Shown here: positions 17,717 through 27,800 of the stretch, piece after piece
Numbering within the stretch: position 1 is the first letter of the stretch
Layout of the letters: the number at the start of each line of letters is the position of its first letter
DNA from: Paratractidigestivibacter sp963605405
GTDB taxonomy: Bacteria > Actinomycetota > Coriobacteriia > Coriobacteriales > Atopobiaceae
NCBI GenBank assembly: GCA_963605405.1
Contig: CAVCUP010000003.1
Location: forward strand, 62,001 to 126,000
Direction of reading: 5' to 3'
DNA: 64,000 nt
Translations under genes and position numbers: made by a program
Notes under the pieces: generated by a model
What the model was told of the DNA's origin: nothing
The model's database searches: none
The model's input: the letters and a program-made list of their open reading frames with translations, nothing else

Positions 17717-17745
17717 TTAACACACGCCTCGGCGATTCCTCGCAA
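17717..17745 (-). promoter_or_regulatory. Putative rpsF operon promoter
   Basis: On the minus strand TTGCGA (17740-17745) and TGTTAA (17717-17722) are separated by 17 bases. The predicted start of transcription is about 70 bases before rpsF. The rest of the 17642-17890 spacer shows no gene. Confidence 0.5.
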
Positions 17746-17891
17746 AGAACCTGTCGCTTTGCCGTATTTCCTCGAATTAGTCTCCCGCGCAGCCCTCTTG
17801 TTCGCTTGGGAAGGCAGCCTATCAGGCGCGCCTTGCGCCAAACTTGCGCGAATCTTTCCGCAGGCTGACAGGGCTATCAACGATTCCCAGC

Positions 17892-17926
17892 AAAAAGGCC
17901 CCGCGCCGTTTTCCGGCAGAGGGGCC
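17892..17926 (-). terminator. Intrinsic terminator after the DUF4013 gene
   Basis: On the minus strand GGCCCC and GGGGCC (17921-17926 with 17897-17902), extended by CGGC/GCCG, are followed by TTTTTG. It lies 37 bases past the stop at 17963. Confidence 0.8.
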
Positions 17927-17962
17927 AAGATTGGTTTAGCACATTGTTTCTCCACGGACGCG

Positions 17963-19057
17963 CTACTCGGACGGCGCGCTTTCCTCCGCTTGCGGCTCGT
18001 CGGACGGGCCTGCGCCGAGAACGTCGGACGAAACGGCCTCAGCAGGTTCCGCCGAGGCGACTTCAACGGCGCTCTCCTCGGCATTTAGCTGGTCGGGGGC
18101 GAGGTCCTCGCCGGTCGCGGCGTCTTCCGCAGGCTCGTCGCACGCGTGCCGGGACTCGGCGGGAGCCGCCTCGCAATAGGACTCGTGCGCGCACGGTTCC
18201 TCGGGCTTCCCACTGACCCGACCGACCACGCCCTCGGGAAGCGGGTCCTCGTCGCGGCCCCAAGCAGGCACGTTGAACTGCCGGAGCCAAAGGCCGATGC
18301 AGCAGCTCACGACCAGATTCATGAAGCTTGCCGTCACCAACGCGACGGCGGCGATCGCCACGAAAGCCGAGGCGAGCGAGCCCAACACATACAGGACGAT
18401 CTCGAGAGCCAGGTCCACGGCCTGGGACTTGGTCGCGTAATAACTCATCGTGTACGCATAGTCGGCCAGGTCATAGAGACGAGGCGCGATGGCGAAGAGC
18501 GCCGGAATGAGGATGAAGAGCGAGACGAGCGCCACGGCGACGATGGCGACGAGCCGGATCAGCCAGATCCGCACGAGTCCCCACGGGTCGCGCGCGCCCA
18601 TTTGCCAGAGGGTCTTCGCGCGGTACCCGGCGGCGAAGTTCTGGTAGATGGTGGCGCGCACCGAGGCGACCAGAATGAGCATCTCCAGGAAGATTCCGAA
18701 GACGTCCCACGCGAACGAGAGCAGGCCGCCCACCGCCGGGACGCTGTCCAAGGCCCGCGCCACGACTACCACGGCGATTCCCCAGCCTAGGGCCGCCACG
18801 AAGCCGCGCCACCCGCTCCGGATCAGGTCACCGACCTTCACCTTCCGGCTCGGCGCCTCGTTGGAGCCCCACGCGATGCGACGGGCCCATTCGAGCCCGT
18901 ATCCAAACACGGCGAGAGGCCCGACGATGGGCACGAGCATCGCCACTGCGCAGATGAGCACGGGCTTCCACCAGCCTTTTTGCTGCGTAAGCAGGGCCCA
19001 TGCGCGTCCAAAGTAGCGGCCGTCCTCGTAGCCGCCCAGATTCGTGACGTCAGTCAT
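17963..19057 (-). CDS. DUF4013 integral membrane protein
   Basis: This 364-residue protein has six hydrophobic segments between about residues 30 and 265, with the loop between the first pair carrying WARRIAWGSNEAP. The pattern matches DUF4013 proteins, whose role is unknown. The last ~85 residues are a charged, Cys/Glu-rich cytoplasmic tail that looks disordered. The ATG at 19057 has GAGGA five bases upstream; an ATG at 19072 would add five residues. It is a single-gene unit ending in a strong terminator. Confidence 0.65.
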   Translation of the reverse strand: MTDVTNLGGYEDGRYFGRAWALLTQQKGWWKPVLICAVAMLVPIVGPLAVFGYGLEWARRIAWGSNEAPSRKVKVGDLIRSGWRGFVAALGWGIAVVVVARALDSVPAVGGLLSFAWDVFGIFLEMLILVASVRATIYQNFAAGYRAKTLWQMGARDPWGLVRIWLIRLVAIVAVALVSLFILIPALFAIAPRLYDLADYAYTMSYYATKSQAVDLALEIVLYVLGSLASAFVAIAAVALVTASFMNLVVSCCIGLWLRQFNVPAWGRDEDPLPEGVVGRVSGKPEEPCAHESYCEAAPAESRHACDEPAEDAATGEDLAPDQLNAEESAVEVASAEPAEAVSSDVLGAGPSDEPQAEESAPSE

Positions 19058-19186
19058 CGCTATCCTCTCCATCTAAATCCAGAGTCGCGCTTAGTCTACC
19101 CCGGCGGCCTTAAAACGGCCTATTCATCGGGCATCGGGGGGCGCAAATTAGGGCGCGTCGAAACTTCCATAAACCCACACAACAAG

Positions 19187-19216
19187 AAACCCCGGCTGCG
19201 GATGCAACCGGGGTTT
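19187..19216 (-). terminator. Intrinsic terminator after the tRNA-Ser pair
   Basis: AAACCCCGG pairs with CCGGGGTTT across a 12-base loop; on the minus strand it is followed by CTTGTTG. It lies 11 bases after tRNA-Ser(CGA). Confidence 0.75.
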
Positions 19217-19227
19217 CCTTCATTTAC

Positions 19228-19315
19228 TGGCGGAGGAGGAGGGATTCGAACCCTCGTACCCCGAAGGGTAAACGGTTTTCGAGACCGCCGCATTCGACCA
19301 CTCTGCCACCCCTCC
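19228..19315 (-). tRNA. tRNA-Ser (CGA)
   Basis: The sequence folds as a long-variable-arm tRNA with a seven-pair acceptor stem (GGAGGGG with CTCCTCC, one G-U). The anticodon loop CTCGAAA gives anticodon CGA, read as serine UCG. The CCA end is encoded. It follows tRNA-Ser(GGA) by 39 bases, both read from one transcript. Confidence 0.93.
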
Positions 19316-19354
19316 GTAGGGTGAACGGGGGCCCTGAGGCCCCCGTGAATTTAC

Positions 19355-19445
19355 TGGCGGAGAGTCTGGGATTTGAACCCAGGATACGCTTTAGACGTAT
19401 ACACGATTTCCAATCGTGCTCCTTCGGCCACTCGGACAACTCTCC
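19355..19445 (-). tRNA. tRNA-Ser (GGA)
   Basis: Another class II tRNA with a long variable arm (TATACGTCTAAAGCGTATC) and encoded CCA. The anticodon loop TTGGAAA gives GGA, serine UCC/UCU. A TACAAT element lies about 20 bases upstream at 19467-19472 and may be its -10; the -35 is unclear. Confidence 0.93.
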
Positions 19446-19558
19446 ATATGTGATGGCGCGGGTGTTATTGTACATAAAAATCCAGCCTGCGCCACTGACT
19501 TTTTTCGCAATTGCTAGGATTGTTTGGATTTCTTTTTGTTTGCGCAGCTAGGAGCCCC

Positions 19559-20257
19559 ATGATTCCCGCAGATTTCTCCATGGACGCCACTGTGGCCGTC
19601 TCTCTCCCCGCCTGGCTCGACCTCGCCTCAGTGGCGGTCGGCGGAATTTCCGGTGCCCTCGTGGCCCGCGAAAGGAAGCTCGACCTTGTGGGCTACATCG
19701 GCCTCTCGCTTCTGTGCGGCCTCGGCGGCGGGCTCATCCGCGACATGTCCATGCAGGTGGGGACCGCGTACATGCTCGAGAGCCCCTACGCGATTCCGGC
19801 AGCTGCGGCCATCGCCGTCGCGGTCTTCTACTTCGGGCGCGTATTCGAGCGGGTCCCCGACCTCATCGAATGGGTCGACATCATCTCCGTGGGCCTCTTT
19901 GCCCTTGCAGGGACCGACAAGGCCGTCGTGCACTCGCTGCTCCCCATCTCGGCGATCCTGATGGGCACGCTCACGGGCGTGGGCGGCGGCATGCTGCGCG
20001 ACGTCTTCCTGGGGGACGTGCCGAGGATTTTCCGGCCGTCGAACTACTATGCCGTCTGCGCCACGGCCGGCAGCCTGAGCTATTACGCGCTGGTCATATG
20101 GCTCGGCGCCAACAAGTACATCGCCGCCGCGGTCCTCATGGCGGTGACCGTGGGGCTTCGTCGCTGGTCCCTTAGCCACGGCGCCACGACCTCGGGCGAG
20201 CACGACCTCACGCCCCATCTCAAACGCATGATCCGCAAGAAGGCTCGTCACGACTAA
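19559..20257 (+). CDS. TRIC/UPF0126 family membrane protein
   Basis: This 232-residue protein has about seven membrane helices and two internal copies of the family hallmark: GLGGGLIRDM and GVGGGMLRDVFLG, in the two halves of the protein. UPF0126/TRIC proteins form trimeric cation channels, though the physiological role in bacteria is unsettled. The ATG at 19559 has AGGAG four bases upstream. It is divergent from the tRNA-Ser pair and converges with typA, with a hairpin between them. Confidence 0.85.
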   Translation: MIPADFSMDATVAVSLPAWLDLASVAVGGISGALVARERKLDLVGYIGLSLLCGLGGGLIRDMSMQVGTAYMLESPYAIPAAAAIAVAVFYFGRVFERVPDLIEWVDIISVGLFALAGTDKAVVHSLLPISAILMGTLTGVGGGMLRDVFLGDVPRIFRPSNYYAVCATAGSLSYYALVIWLGANKYIAAAVLMAVTVGLRRWSLSHGATTSGEHDLTPHLKRMIRKKARHD

Positions 20258-20418
20258 GGCAGAGCTTTGGCGGGCTGCCGGAAGGCGGCGATAGGCGCGG
20301 CGGGGCCGCCCGGCAGAGGGGATGCGCCGGGCGGCCTTTCCTTACCCGCGCGGCCGATGGTTCGCGCGGCCGTCCCACACGGTATTAGGCCGTCCCATGA
20401 ACAGCCGAAACGCAAGAC

Positions 20419-20451
20419 GGGCGCCGCCGGAATCTCTTCCCGGCGGCGCCC
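20419..20451. terminator. Hairpin between TRIC gene and typA
   Basis: GGGCGCCGCCGG pairs perfectly with CCGGCGGCGCCC across a 9-base loop. It lies between convergent genes and lacks a strong T-run on either side. A second GC-rich hairpin (CCGCCCGGC-type) lies around 20270-20335. No gene is seen in 20258-20511. Confidence 0.55.
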
Positions 20452-20511
20452 GTTGCTCATACTCAGCCGATGGCGCGATAAACGACGCGCTTCTCGGTAG
20501 GCCCGAGGACC

Positions 20512-22350
<1,839 letters not shown>

Positions 22351-22534
22351 ATGTCCCTCTCGATTGGGTTCTGCCTCATTTTTCGGCAACCCGGGGCATT
22401 ATACAGCGCCAACGGCGGCGAGAAGGGCTTACAGGGGCCTGTCACGGCATCTACAGGAGCAAGGGGCGAGAAGGGCTTTTGCCACAAAAATAGGGCGGGA
22501 GAAGACGCTCGCCCTTTACCGTGCCCATTGCCCG

Positions 22535-22960
22535 CTACAGCAGCGGCGGCACCTCCCCGGCCGCCTCCGGTGCAGTCCAGCCGAACGTCTCCTCGTCGCC
22601 CGTCACGTCCACGAGGGAGAAGGCGGAATAGCTGCGGTAGCCGCGCTCACCGAACTCGAGGATAACGGCATCCTGGTAGGCGCCGTCCTCGTCGGCGATG
22701 GCGCCGCGGTAGGCGAGCGCCGCGCGAACGACCTCGGGACCCGCCTCAGCCGCCTTCTTATGGGCACCCTCCAGGCACTCTTCCGCGCCGTCCTCGGCGA
22801 ACTCAAAGCTCGCGACCTCGCCGTCCTTGCCCCCGAGGGCAAGAAGCACGTGCAGCTCCTCGCCGACGGCAAGCACGTCGAGCGCCTTGCCGAGAAGCGC
22901 ACTCGCCAGCTCGTCGGTCTTCTCGGAGACGCCCTCGCGGAGCTCGTCGTTGTTCGCCAT
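22535..22960 (-). CDS. Hypothetical protein, 141 residues
   Basis: This acidic 141-residue protein (MANNDELREG start) has no recognised motif. It shows alternating short beta-like segments and Ala/Glu-rich helices, ends with a proline-rich VPPLL, and has no membrane segment. GC-rich third positions like its neighbours support coding. An upstream ATG at 22993 would add 11 residues without a clear ribosome binding site. It is 184 bases from typA, same strand, probably separate. Confidence 0.55.
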   Translation of the reverse strand: MANNDELREGVSEKTDELASALLGKALDVLAVGEELHVLLALGGKDGEVASFEFAEDGAEECLEGAHKKAAEAGPEVVRAALAYRGAIADEDGAYQDAVILEFGERGYRSYSAFSLVDVTGDEETFGWTAPEAAGEVPPLL

Positions 22961-23112
22961 GCGAATCCCTTCTTCGGTGTTTGTTAGCAGCATCCTACCG
23001 CAAGCGACCTAGCTGCCGGCGATTCCCGCTCAATCGACGGAATCGAGGTCCGCCAGTTTGTGTCGAGGCGTGTGTGGAGGCACATGACGCCCTCTCGGCC
23101 TTAAAGGCCATA

Positions 23113-23250
23113 TCACACCTTCATCTCACGCGCGGTGCGGGCCTCCTCGACCTTGCGGACAATTTCGTCATAGCGCTGGAAGGTCTCCATGCTCATGACT
23201 GCGAAGAATCGCTTCTCACCAGGTTCGGGCAGGAACTCGGTGCTACAACA
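23113..23250 (-). pseudogene. Possible fragment of a Phd/YefM-type antitoxin
   Basis: The minus strand reads FFAVMSMETFQRYDEIV and then KVEEARTAREMKV before a stop at 23113. The VMS-METFQRYDEI pattern resembles the middle of Phd/YefM antitoxins (VVMSLExFE). No N-terminal part with a ribosome binding site is visible, because the 41-bp repeat array begins right where it should be. No toxin gene is adjacent. This is a tentative call. Confidence 0.3.
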
Positions 23251-23256
23251 CCCAAA

Positions 23257-23508
23257 ACCGGCTGACCACGAGCCCTAAAACAACGTCGCGCAGTAATGGC
23301 GGAACTCGATCCGCCCTGGAATACCAGCGCGCAGCAACGGCCGAGCCTAATCCGCCCTGAAACGGCGCCGCGCAGTAACCGTTCGTTACTGCGCGGCGCA
23401 ATTCCGGGGGCGGACAGGGACTTATCGTTACCGCGTGCAGCGATTGCAGGGCGGGCAGGGACCCACGGTTACTGCGTGGCGCAATTCCAGGGCGTGCCGG
23501 CGCATAGA
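23257..23508. repeat. Six-unit 41-bp repeat array, head-to-head
   Basis: Six imperfect units of 41 bp (one 42) are arranged three inverted (23257-23297, 23298-23338, 23339-23379) and three direct (23385-23426, 23427-23467, 23468-23508), mirrored about a 5-base centre. Read outward from the centre each starts (G/A)TTACTGCG and contains TTCCAGGGCGG or a variant. The inner pair forms a perfect 15-bp stem (23365-23379 with 23385-23399). It is not a CRISPR: there are no non-repeat spacers. 41 is not a multiple of three, and no gene is seen in 22961-23549 apart from a fragment. Confidence 0.75.
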
Positions 23509-23537
23509 AAAACCGCCGGAGCCTCGGGCCCCGGCGG
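23508..23537 (-). terminator. Intrinsic terminator after tRNA-Ala
   Basis: CCGCCGG at 23513-23519 pairs with CCGGCGG at 23531-23537; five T follow on the minus strand. It ends the tRNA-Ile-tRNA-Ala transcript and overlaps the edge of the repeat array. Confidence 0.85.
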
Positions 23538-23549
23538 CAACACATTCTC

Positions 23550-23625
23550 TGGTGGAGACAATGGGGTTCGAACCCACGACCTCAGGCTTGCAAAGCCCGC
23601 GCTCTCCCAGCTGAGCTATGTCCCC
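23550..23625 (-). tRNA. tRNA-Ala (TGC)
   Basis: A standard 76-base tRNA with acceptor GGGGACA pairing with TGTCTCC and encoded CCA. The anticodon loop TTTGCAA gives TGC, alanine. It is cotranscribed with tRNA-Ile upstream; there is no rRNA gene next to them. Confidence 0.95.
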
Positions 23626-23656
23626 ATTCGCGTTTCCACTCGATTCAAAAGAATAA

Positions 23657-23691
23657 CCGCCCCAGCGGCGACTCGGCTAACGCTGGGGCGG
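23657..23691 (-). terminator. Hairpin between tRNA-Ile and tRNA-Ala
   Basis: CCGCCCCAGCG pairs with CGCTGGGGCGG across a 13-base loop, followed on the minus strand by TTATTCTTTTG. It could be a partial terminator or an RNA-processing signal within the two-tRNA transcript. Confidence 0.5.
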
Positions 23692-23708
23692 CTATTGCCA
23701 AGGAAAAG

Positions 23709-23785
23709 TGGTGGGCCTGACAAGGTTCGAACTTGTGACCTCCCGGTTATCAGCCGGACGCTCTGACCAACTGAGCTACAGGCCC
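23709..23785 (-). tRNA. tRNA-Ile (GAT)
   Basis: A 77-base tRNA with acceptor GGGCCTG pairing with CAGGCCC and encoded CCA. The anticodon loop CTGATAA gives GAT, isoleucine. It is the first gene of the Ile-Ala pair, with a near-consensus promoter just upstream. Confidence 0.95.
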
Positions 23786-23800
23786 TTGACGCAAGAAAGT

Positions 23801-23829
23801 ATATTACGCACCTTCCCTAGTCCCGTCAA
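23801..23829 (-). promoter_or_regulatory. Promoter of the tRNA-Ile/tRNA-Ala unit
   Basis: On the minus strand TTGACG (23824-23829) and TAATAT (23801-23806) are separated by exactly 17 bases, and the tRNA starts 16 bases after the -10. This is the closest match to a sigma-70-type promoter in the left half of the window. Confidence 0.8.
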
Positions 23830-23922
23830 CCACTTTTTTGAAAAAAATTCTGGGGCGCGTGAAAAATCGTGTGCGCGGGTAGGATATCCCACCGAAAGAC
23901 ACCGATTCGCCGGGAGCAAGAA

Positions 23923-24606
23923 GTGCGCTTACGCAAGATGGACATCGCGGTCGTGGCCGTGGGCGAGAACCCTCTGCCCTCGTTCGTCGTGCTCGAGCAG
24001 AGCGAGGAGGAGCAGGACGAGGGTGCCCGGGGCAATGCGCTGAGGGTCGCTGAGGACAAGGACGGGCGCTCGGGCAATGGCAAGGGCGCCGAGGCCGCCG
24101 AAAACCTGAGTGCCTCGGGCTACAGGGAAGAGGAGCCGTTTGGAAAGCCCCGTGAGGCGCGCACCCCCGCCGTCCTCGACCGCCGCGGGCGGCGACGCCT
24201 CCCCATCCGCATCGGCTCGACGGAGGCCGCCGCCATTAGCAGCGGGGTCAACGCCGAGAAAGGGCGCCGACCCAAGACCCACGACCTCCTCGCCGCGACC
24301 GTCAAGGCCCTCGGCGCGGAGCTCCTCTGCGCGCGCATTACCAAGGTCTCGGGCGCCACGTTCTACGCCCAGCTCGTCTTGCGCGCCCAGGACGGTTCAG
24401 AGGTCTGCGTCGACGCCCGCCCCTCCGACGCGATCGCGCTCGCGGTTCGCCTCGGTGTGAGCGTCCTCGCCTCCGAGGACGTTCTCGAGGCCGCTTCCAT
24501 GCTCGACTTCACCGAGATCGAGCAGGCCGTCAAGGCATCGCAGCTCGCCGACTTCCATGACTTCGTGGAAAACGTCGCCCCCGAAGATTTCAAGCGGGCT
24601 GAGTAG
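23923..24606 (+). CDS. Bifunctional nuclease family (DUF151) protein
   Basis: This 227-residue protein has the DUF151 core: LPIRIGSTEAAAI, KTHDLLAATVKALGAEL and the DARPSDAIALAVRL signature. A family member has been reported with both DNase and RNase activity; the role of the family in bacteria is unclear. Here the N-terminal strand (MDIAVVAVGENPLPSFVVL) is separated from the core by ~55 residues of charged, low-complexity sequence not usual in the family. The GTG at 23923 has GGGAG upstream; the ATG at 23938 is an alternative. Confidence 0.8.
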   Translation: MRLRKMDIAVVAVGENPLPSFVVLEQSEEEQDEGARGNALRVAEDKDGRSGNGKGAEAAENLSASGYREEEPFGKPREARTPAVLDRRGRRRLPIRIGSTEAAAISSGVNAEKGRRPKTHDLLAATVKALGAELLCARITKVSGATFYAQLVLRAQDGSEVCVDARPSDAIALAVRLGVSVLASEDVLEAASMLDFTEIEQAVKASQLADFHDFVENVAPEDFKRAE

Positions 24607-24812
24607 GCTTCATACCGGGCAAGGAAACCCGCGGCTCGCAATCACGCTGCACAAAAAAACGAGGTTGTGCGTGTATTATTAAAGATCTGATGCTTATTTT
24701 GAAGCCTTGATTCATCGGTTTCCTGCGGTTTTGCTCACGCCGCCCGCTCCCCGAGGCCTTCCCCATCTGCCTCACCCCTTAGAAATCCACGCAGGATCTC
24801 GAAAAAGTGATC

Positions 24813-24853
24813 AAAAAAGCCCCCGGGAGCCTCAATACGGGCCCCCGGGGGCT
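24813..24853 (-). terminator. Intrinsic terminator after gyrA
   Basis: AGCCCCCGGG at 24818-24827 pairs with CCCGGGGGCT at 24844-24853; six T follow on the minus strand. The rest of 24607-24812 shows no gene. Confidence 0.9.
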
Positions 24854-24897
24854 TGTTAACGTGCAGACGCGGGCGAAGCCGGCCACGGGAGCGGCGG

Positions 24898-27639
24898 CTA
24901 CTCCCCGGTCTCCCCAACCTGAGGATCGGCGTCGTCCCCCTCGCCATCCCCGAGGATCATGGCGGACTGGTCATCCTCGCCGGACTCCCCGGGCACGTCG
25001 CCCTTATCCGACGCCGCCATGCGCGCGACGGCGCTCACGGCGTCGCCGTCGTCGAGATTCATCACGCGGACCCCCTGCGTGGAGCGCCCGAGGCGGCTCA
25101 CGTCGGCCACCTTCACGCGGATAACGGCGCCCTCGCTCGACATAATCATCAGCTCGTGGTCCTCGCCCACGATGCGGCAGGCAACGAGCTGCCCCTTCTT
25201 CTCCGTCATCGTGATGGTGAAGACGCCCTGTCCGCCGCGCTTGTGCTCCGGGTACTCGGACACGGGCGTGCGCTTGCCGTAGCCCTTCTCGGTGATGACG
25301 AAGAGATCGCCGCTGCCGTTGGTGATCTCCATGCCGAGCATGCGGGCGTCGCCCTTGAGGGTGATGCCGCGCACGCCGGAGGTGTCGCGCCCCATCGGGC
25401 GGACGTCGCCCTCGGGGAACATAATGGCCTTGCCGTCGCTGGACACGAGCATGACCTTGTCCCCCTCGCGCACGCGGCGGACGTTCACGAGCTCGTCGCC
25501 CTCGCGCAGGTTGATGGCGATGATGCCGTCGCGGCGTGTGCGGTCGTAGGCGCTCATGGCGGTCTTCTTGACCGTGCCGCCCGCGGTGGCGAACATGAGG
25601 TACTCGTCGGCGGGGAAGTCGCGGCAGGTAATCACGGCCGTGGCGTGCTCGCCCTCGGAGAAGGGCACGAGGTTGACCATCGCGGTGCCGCGCGCCGCGC
25701 GCTGGCCGATGGGCAGCTCATGGACCTTGAGGCGGTAGACCTTGCCCTTGTTGGAGAAGAAGAGCACGTAGTCATGGGTGCTCGCGACAAAGAGGTCCTC
25801 GACGAAGTCGTCGTCCTTGAGGTTCACGCCCTGGACGCCCTTTCCGCCGCGCTTCTGGGCGCGGTAGGTATCGAGCGGCGTGCGCTTAACGTAGCCCGCG
25901 TGCGTGCAGGTGACGACCATGTCCTCCTCGGCGATGAGGTCCTCGACGTTGAGGTTCTTGGTGCCCCGGGCCGATATCTCCGTGCGGCGCTTGTCGGCGA
26001 ACTTGCGGGAGATCTCGCGCATCTCGTCCTTGATGACGCCAAGGATCTTGGCCGGGTTGGCGAGAAGGTCCTCGTAGTACGCGATCGCGCGGCGAAGGCC
26101 CGCGAGCTCCTCCTCGATCTGGTCGCGAGAAAGGCCGGTCAGGCGGCGCAGGCGCATCTCGAGGATAGCCTGGGTCTGCTCGGCGGTGAAGCCGAAGCGC
26201 TCGATGAGGCGCTCGCTCGCCTCGGTGTCGGTGCGGCTCGAGCGGATGATGCTGATGACCTCGTCGATGTGGTCGAGGGCCATGAGGTAACCCTCGAGGA
26301 TGTGGGCGCGGGCCTGGGCCTTCTTGAGGTCGAAGCGGGTGCGCCGGGTCACCACGTCGACCTGGTGGTCGATGTAGTGCTGCAGCATCTCGCGCAGGGT
26401 GAGGAGCTTCGGCACGCCGCCCACAAGCGCCAGGTTGATGACGCCGAAGGTGGTCTGCAGCTGCGTGTACTTGTAGAGATTGTTGAGGACGACCTGCGGG
26501 ATGACGTCCTTCTTGAGCTCGATGACGAGCCTGATGCCCTTCTGGTTGGACTCATCGCGCATGTCCGAGACTCCCTCGATGCGCTTCTCGTTCACGAGCT
26601 GGGCGATCTTTTCCTGCAGGGAGCCCTTGTTGACCTGATAGGGCATCTCGGTGAAGACGATGCGGCTGCGGCCGGTCTTGGTCGTCTCGACGTGGGCCTT
26701 CGCGCGGACGGTGATGGACCCGCGGCCCGTCTCATAGGCGTCGCGGATGCCGTCGGTGCCCATGATCACGGCACCCGTGGGGAAGTCGGGGCCGGGCATG
26801 ACGCCCATGAGGTCCTCGGTCGTCGCCTCGGGATTGTCGATGAGCATGCAGGTGGCCTCGATCGCCTCGCCCAGGTTGTGGGGCGGGATGTTCGTGGCCA
26901 TGCCGACGGCGATGCCGCCGCAGCCGTTGACGAGCAGGTTCGGGAAGCGCGCGGGCAGGACCTGCGGCTCGGCGAGGGATTCGTCGTAGTTGGGCTGCCA
27001 GTCGACGGTGTCCTTCTGCAGGTCGCGCAGCAGCTCCATGGCGGGCTTGGCGAGACGGGACTCGGTGTAACGCATGGCCGCCGCGCCGTCGCCGTCGATG
27101 TTGCCGAAGTTGCCGTGGCCGTCGATGAGCGGCGTGCGCATGGAGAACCACTGGGCGAGGCGGACCATGGCCTCGTAGACTGCGGAGTCTCCGTGCGGGT
27201 GGTACTTGCCGATGACTTCGCCGACGGTCCAGGCGGACTTCTTGTGCGGGCGGTTGGGGAAGATGCCCGACTCGTTCATGGCATAGAGAATGCGGCGGTG
27301 GACCGGCTTTAAGCCGTCGCGGACGTCCGGCAGGGCGCGCGCGGTGATGACCGACATCGAGTACTCGATGAAGGACTGGCGCATCTCGTGGCCGAACTCC
27401 TTGAGCTGGAGCGCGCCGCCGTGCTCGTCGGTCTCTCCGGAGTCGACGCCGGTGCCGGCGTTGCCGAACTCCTCCTCGAGCTCGCCGTCGTCGTCATCGT
27501 CCTCGGCGTCGTCGCCCGCCTCGGTCTCGTCGTAGACGTCCTCGCCCTCGTCGGTGGCCTGGGCGCGGTCGAGCAGGCGCCGGAGGTCCTCGGGCAGGGA
27601 CTCGTTGCTCTCGCCCTGGTTGTTGGTATCGTCTGCCAC
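24898..27639 (-). CDS. gyrA: DNA gyrase subunit A
   Basis: This 913-residue subunit cuts and rejoins DNA. The core begins at about residue 80 (EFGHEMRQSFIEYSMSVI). The catalytic tyrosine lies in AAAMRYTESRL (about residue 191) and the GyrA box in QKRGGKGVQG. Six beta-propeller blades fill the C-terminal third, followed by an acidic tail. The quinolone-determining region reads HPHGDSAVYEAMVR: the serine is wild type, while the position equivalent to E. coli Asp87 is Glu. About 75 residues of very acidic sequence precede the core, an unusual extension supported by coding composition and the good start. It follows gyrB. Confidence 0.97.
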   Translation of the reverse strand: MADDTNNQGESNESLPEDLRRLLDRAQATDEGEDVYDETEAGDDAEDDDDDGELEEEFGNAGTGVDSGETDEHGGALQLKEFGHEMRQSFIEYSMSVITARALPDVRDGLKPVHRRILYAMNESGIFPNRPHKKSAWTVGEVIGKYHPHGDSAVYEAMVRLAQWFSMRTPLIDGHGNFGNIDGDGAAAMRYTESRLAKPAMELLRDLQKDTVDWQPNYDESLAEPQVLPARFPNLLVNGCGGIAVGMATNIPPHNLGEAIEATCMLIDNPEATTEDLMGVMPGPDFPTGAVIMGTDGIRDAYETGRGSITVRAKAHVETTKTGRSRIVFTEMPYQVNKGSLQEKIAQLVNEKRIEGVSDMRDESNQKGIRLVIELKKDVIPQVVLNNLYKYTQLQTTFGVINLALVGGVPKLLTLREMLQHYIDHQVDVVTRRTRFDLKKAQARAHILEGYLMALDHIDEVISIIRSSRTDTEASERLIERFGFTAEQTQAILEMRLRRLTGLSRDQIEEELAGLRRAIAYYEDLLANPAKILGVIKDEMREISRKFADKRRTEISARGTKNLNVEDLIAEEDMVVTCTHAGYVKRTPLDTYRAQKRGGKGVQGVNLKDDDFVEDLFVASTHDYVLFFSNKGKVYRLKVHELPIGQRAARGTAMVNLVPFSEGEHATAVITCRDFPADEYLMFATAGGTVKKTAMSAYDRTRRDGIIAINLREGDELVNVRRVREGDKVMLVSSDGKAIMFPEGDVRPMGRDTSGVRGITLKGDARMLGMEITNGSGDLFVITEKGYGKRTPVSEYPEHKRGGQGVFTITMTEKKGQLVACRIVGEDHELMIMSSEGAVIRVKVADVSRLGRSTQGVRVMNLDDGDAVSAVARMAASDKGDVPGESGEDDQSAMILGDGEGDDADPQVGETGE

Positions 27640-27800
27640 TTAAGGCCTTTCTCGAATGGCCAACGTCCGCGTTGGCCCTACTTGTTGACACGAAACAGCG
27701 CGGGGCCTCCCGGCGCCTCGGGTCGGCAGGAAAGCGAGGGTGGCGCGCAGGGGGCGCCGGCGCTCGGGTTCCCGCGGAGACGGCGCGCCGGGGGAGGCCT

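Noticed and set aside
23257..23508. CRISPR array
   Set aside because: Units are contiguous with no unique spacers, diverged from each other, and reverse orientation at the centre; no cas genes are near.
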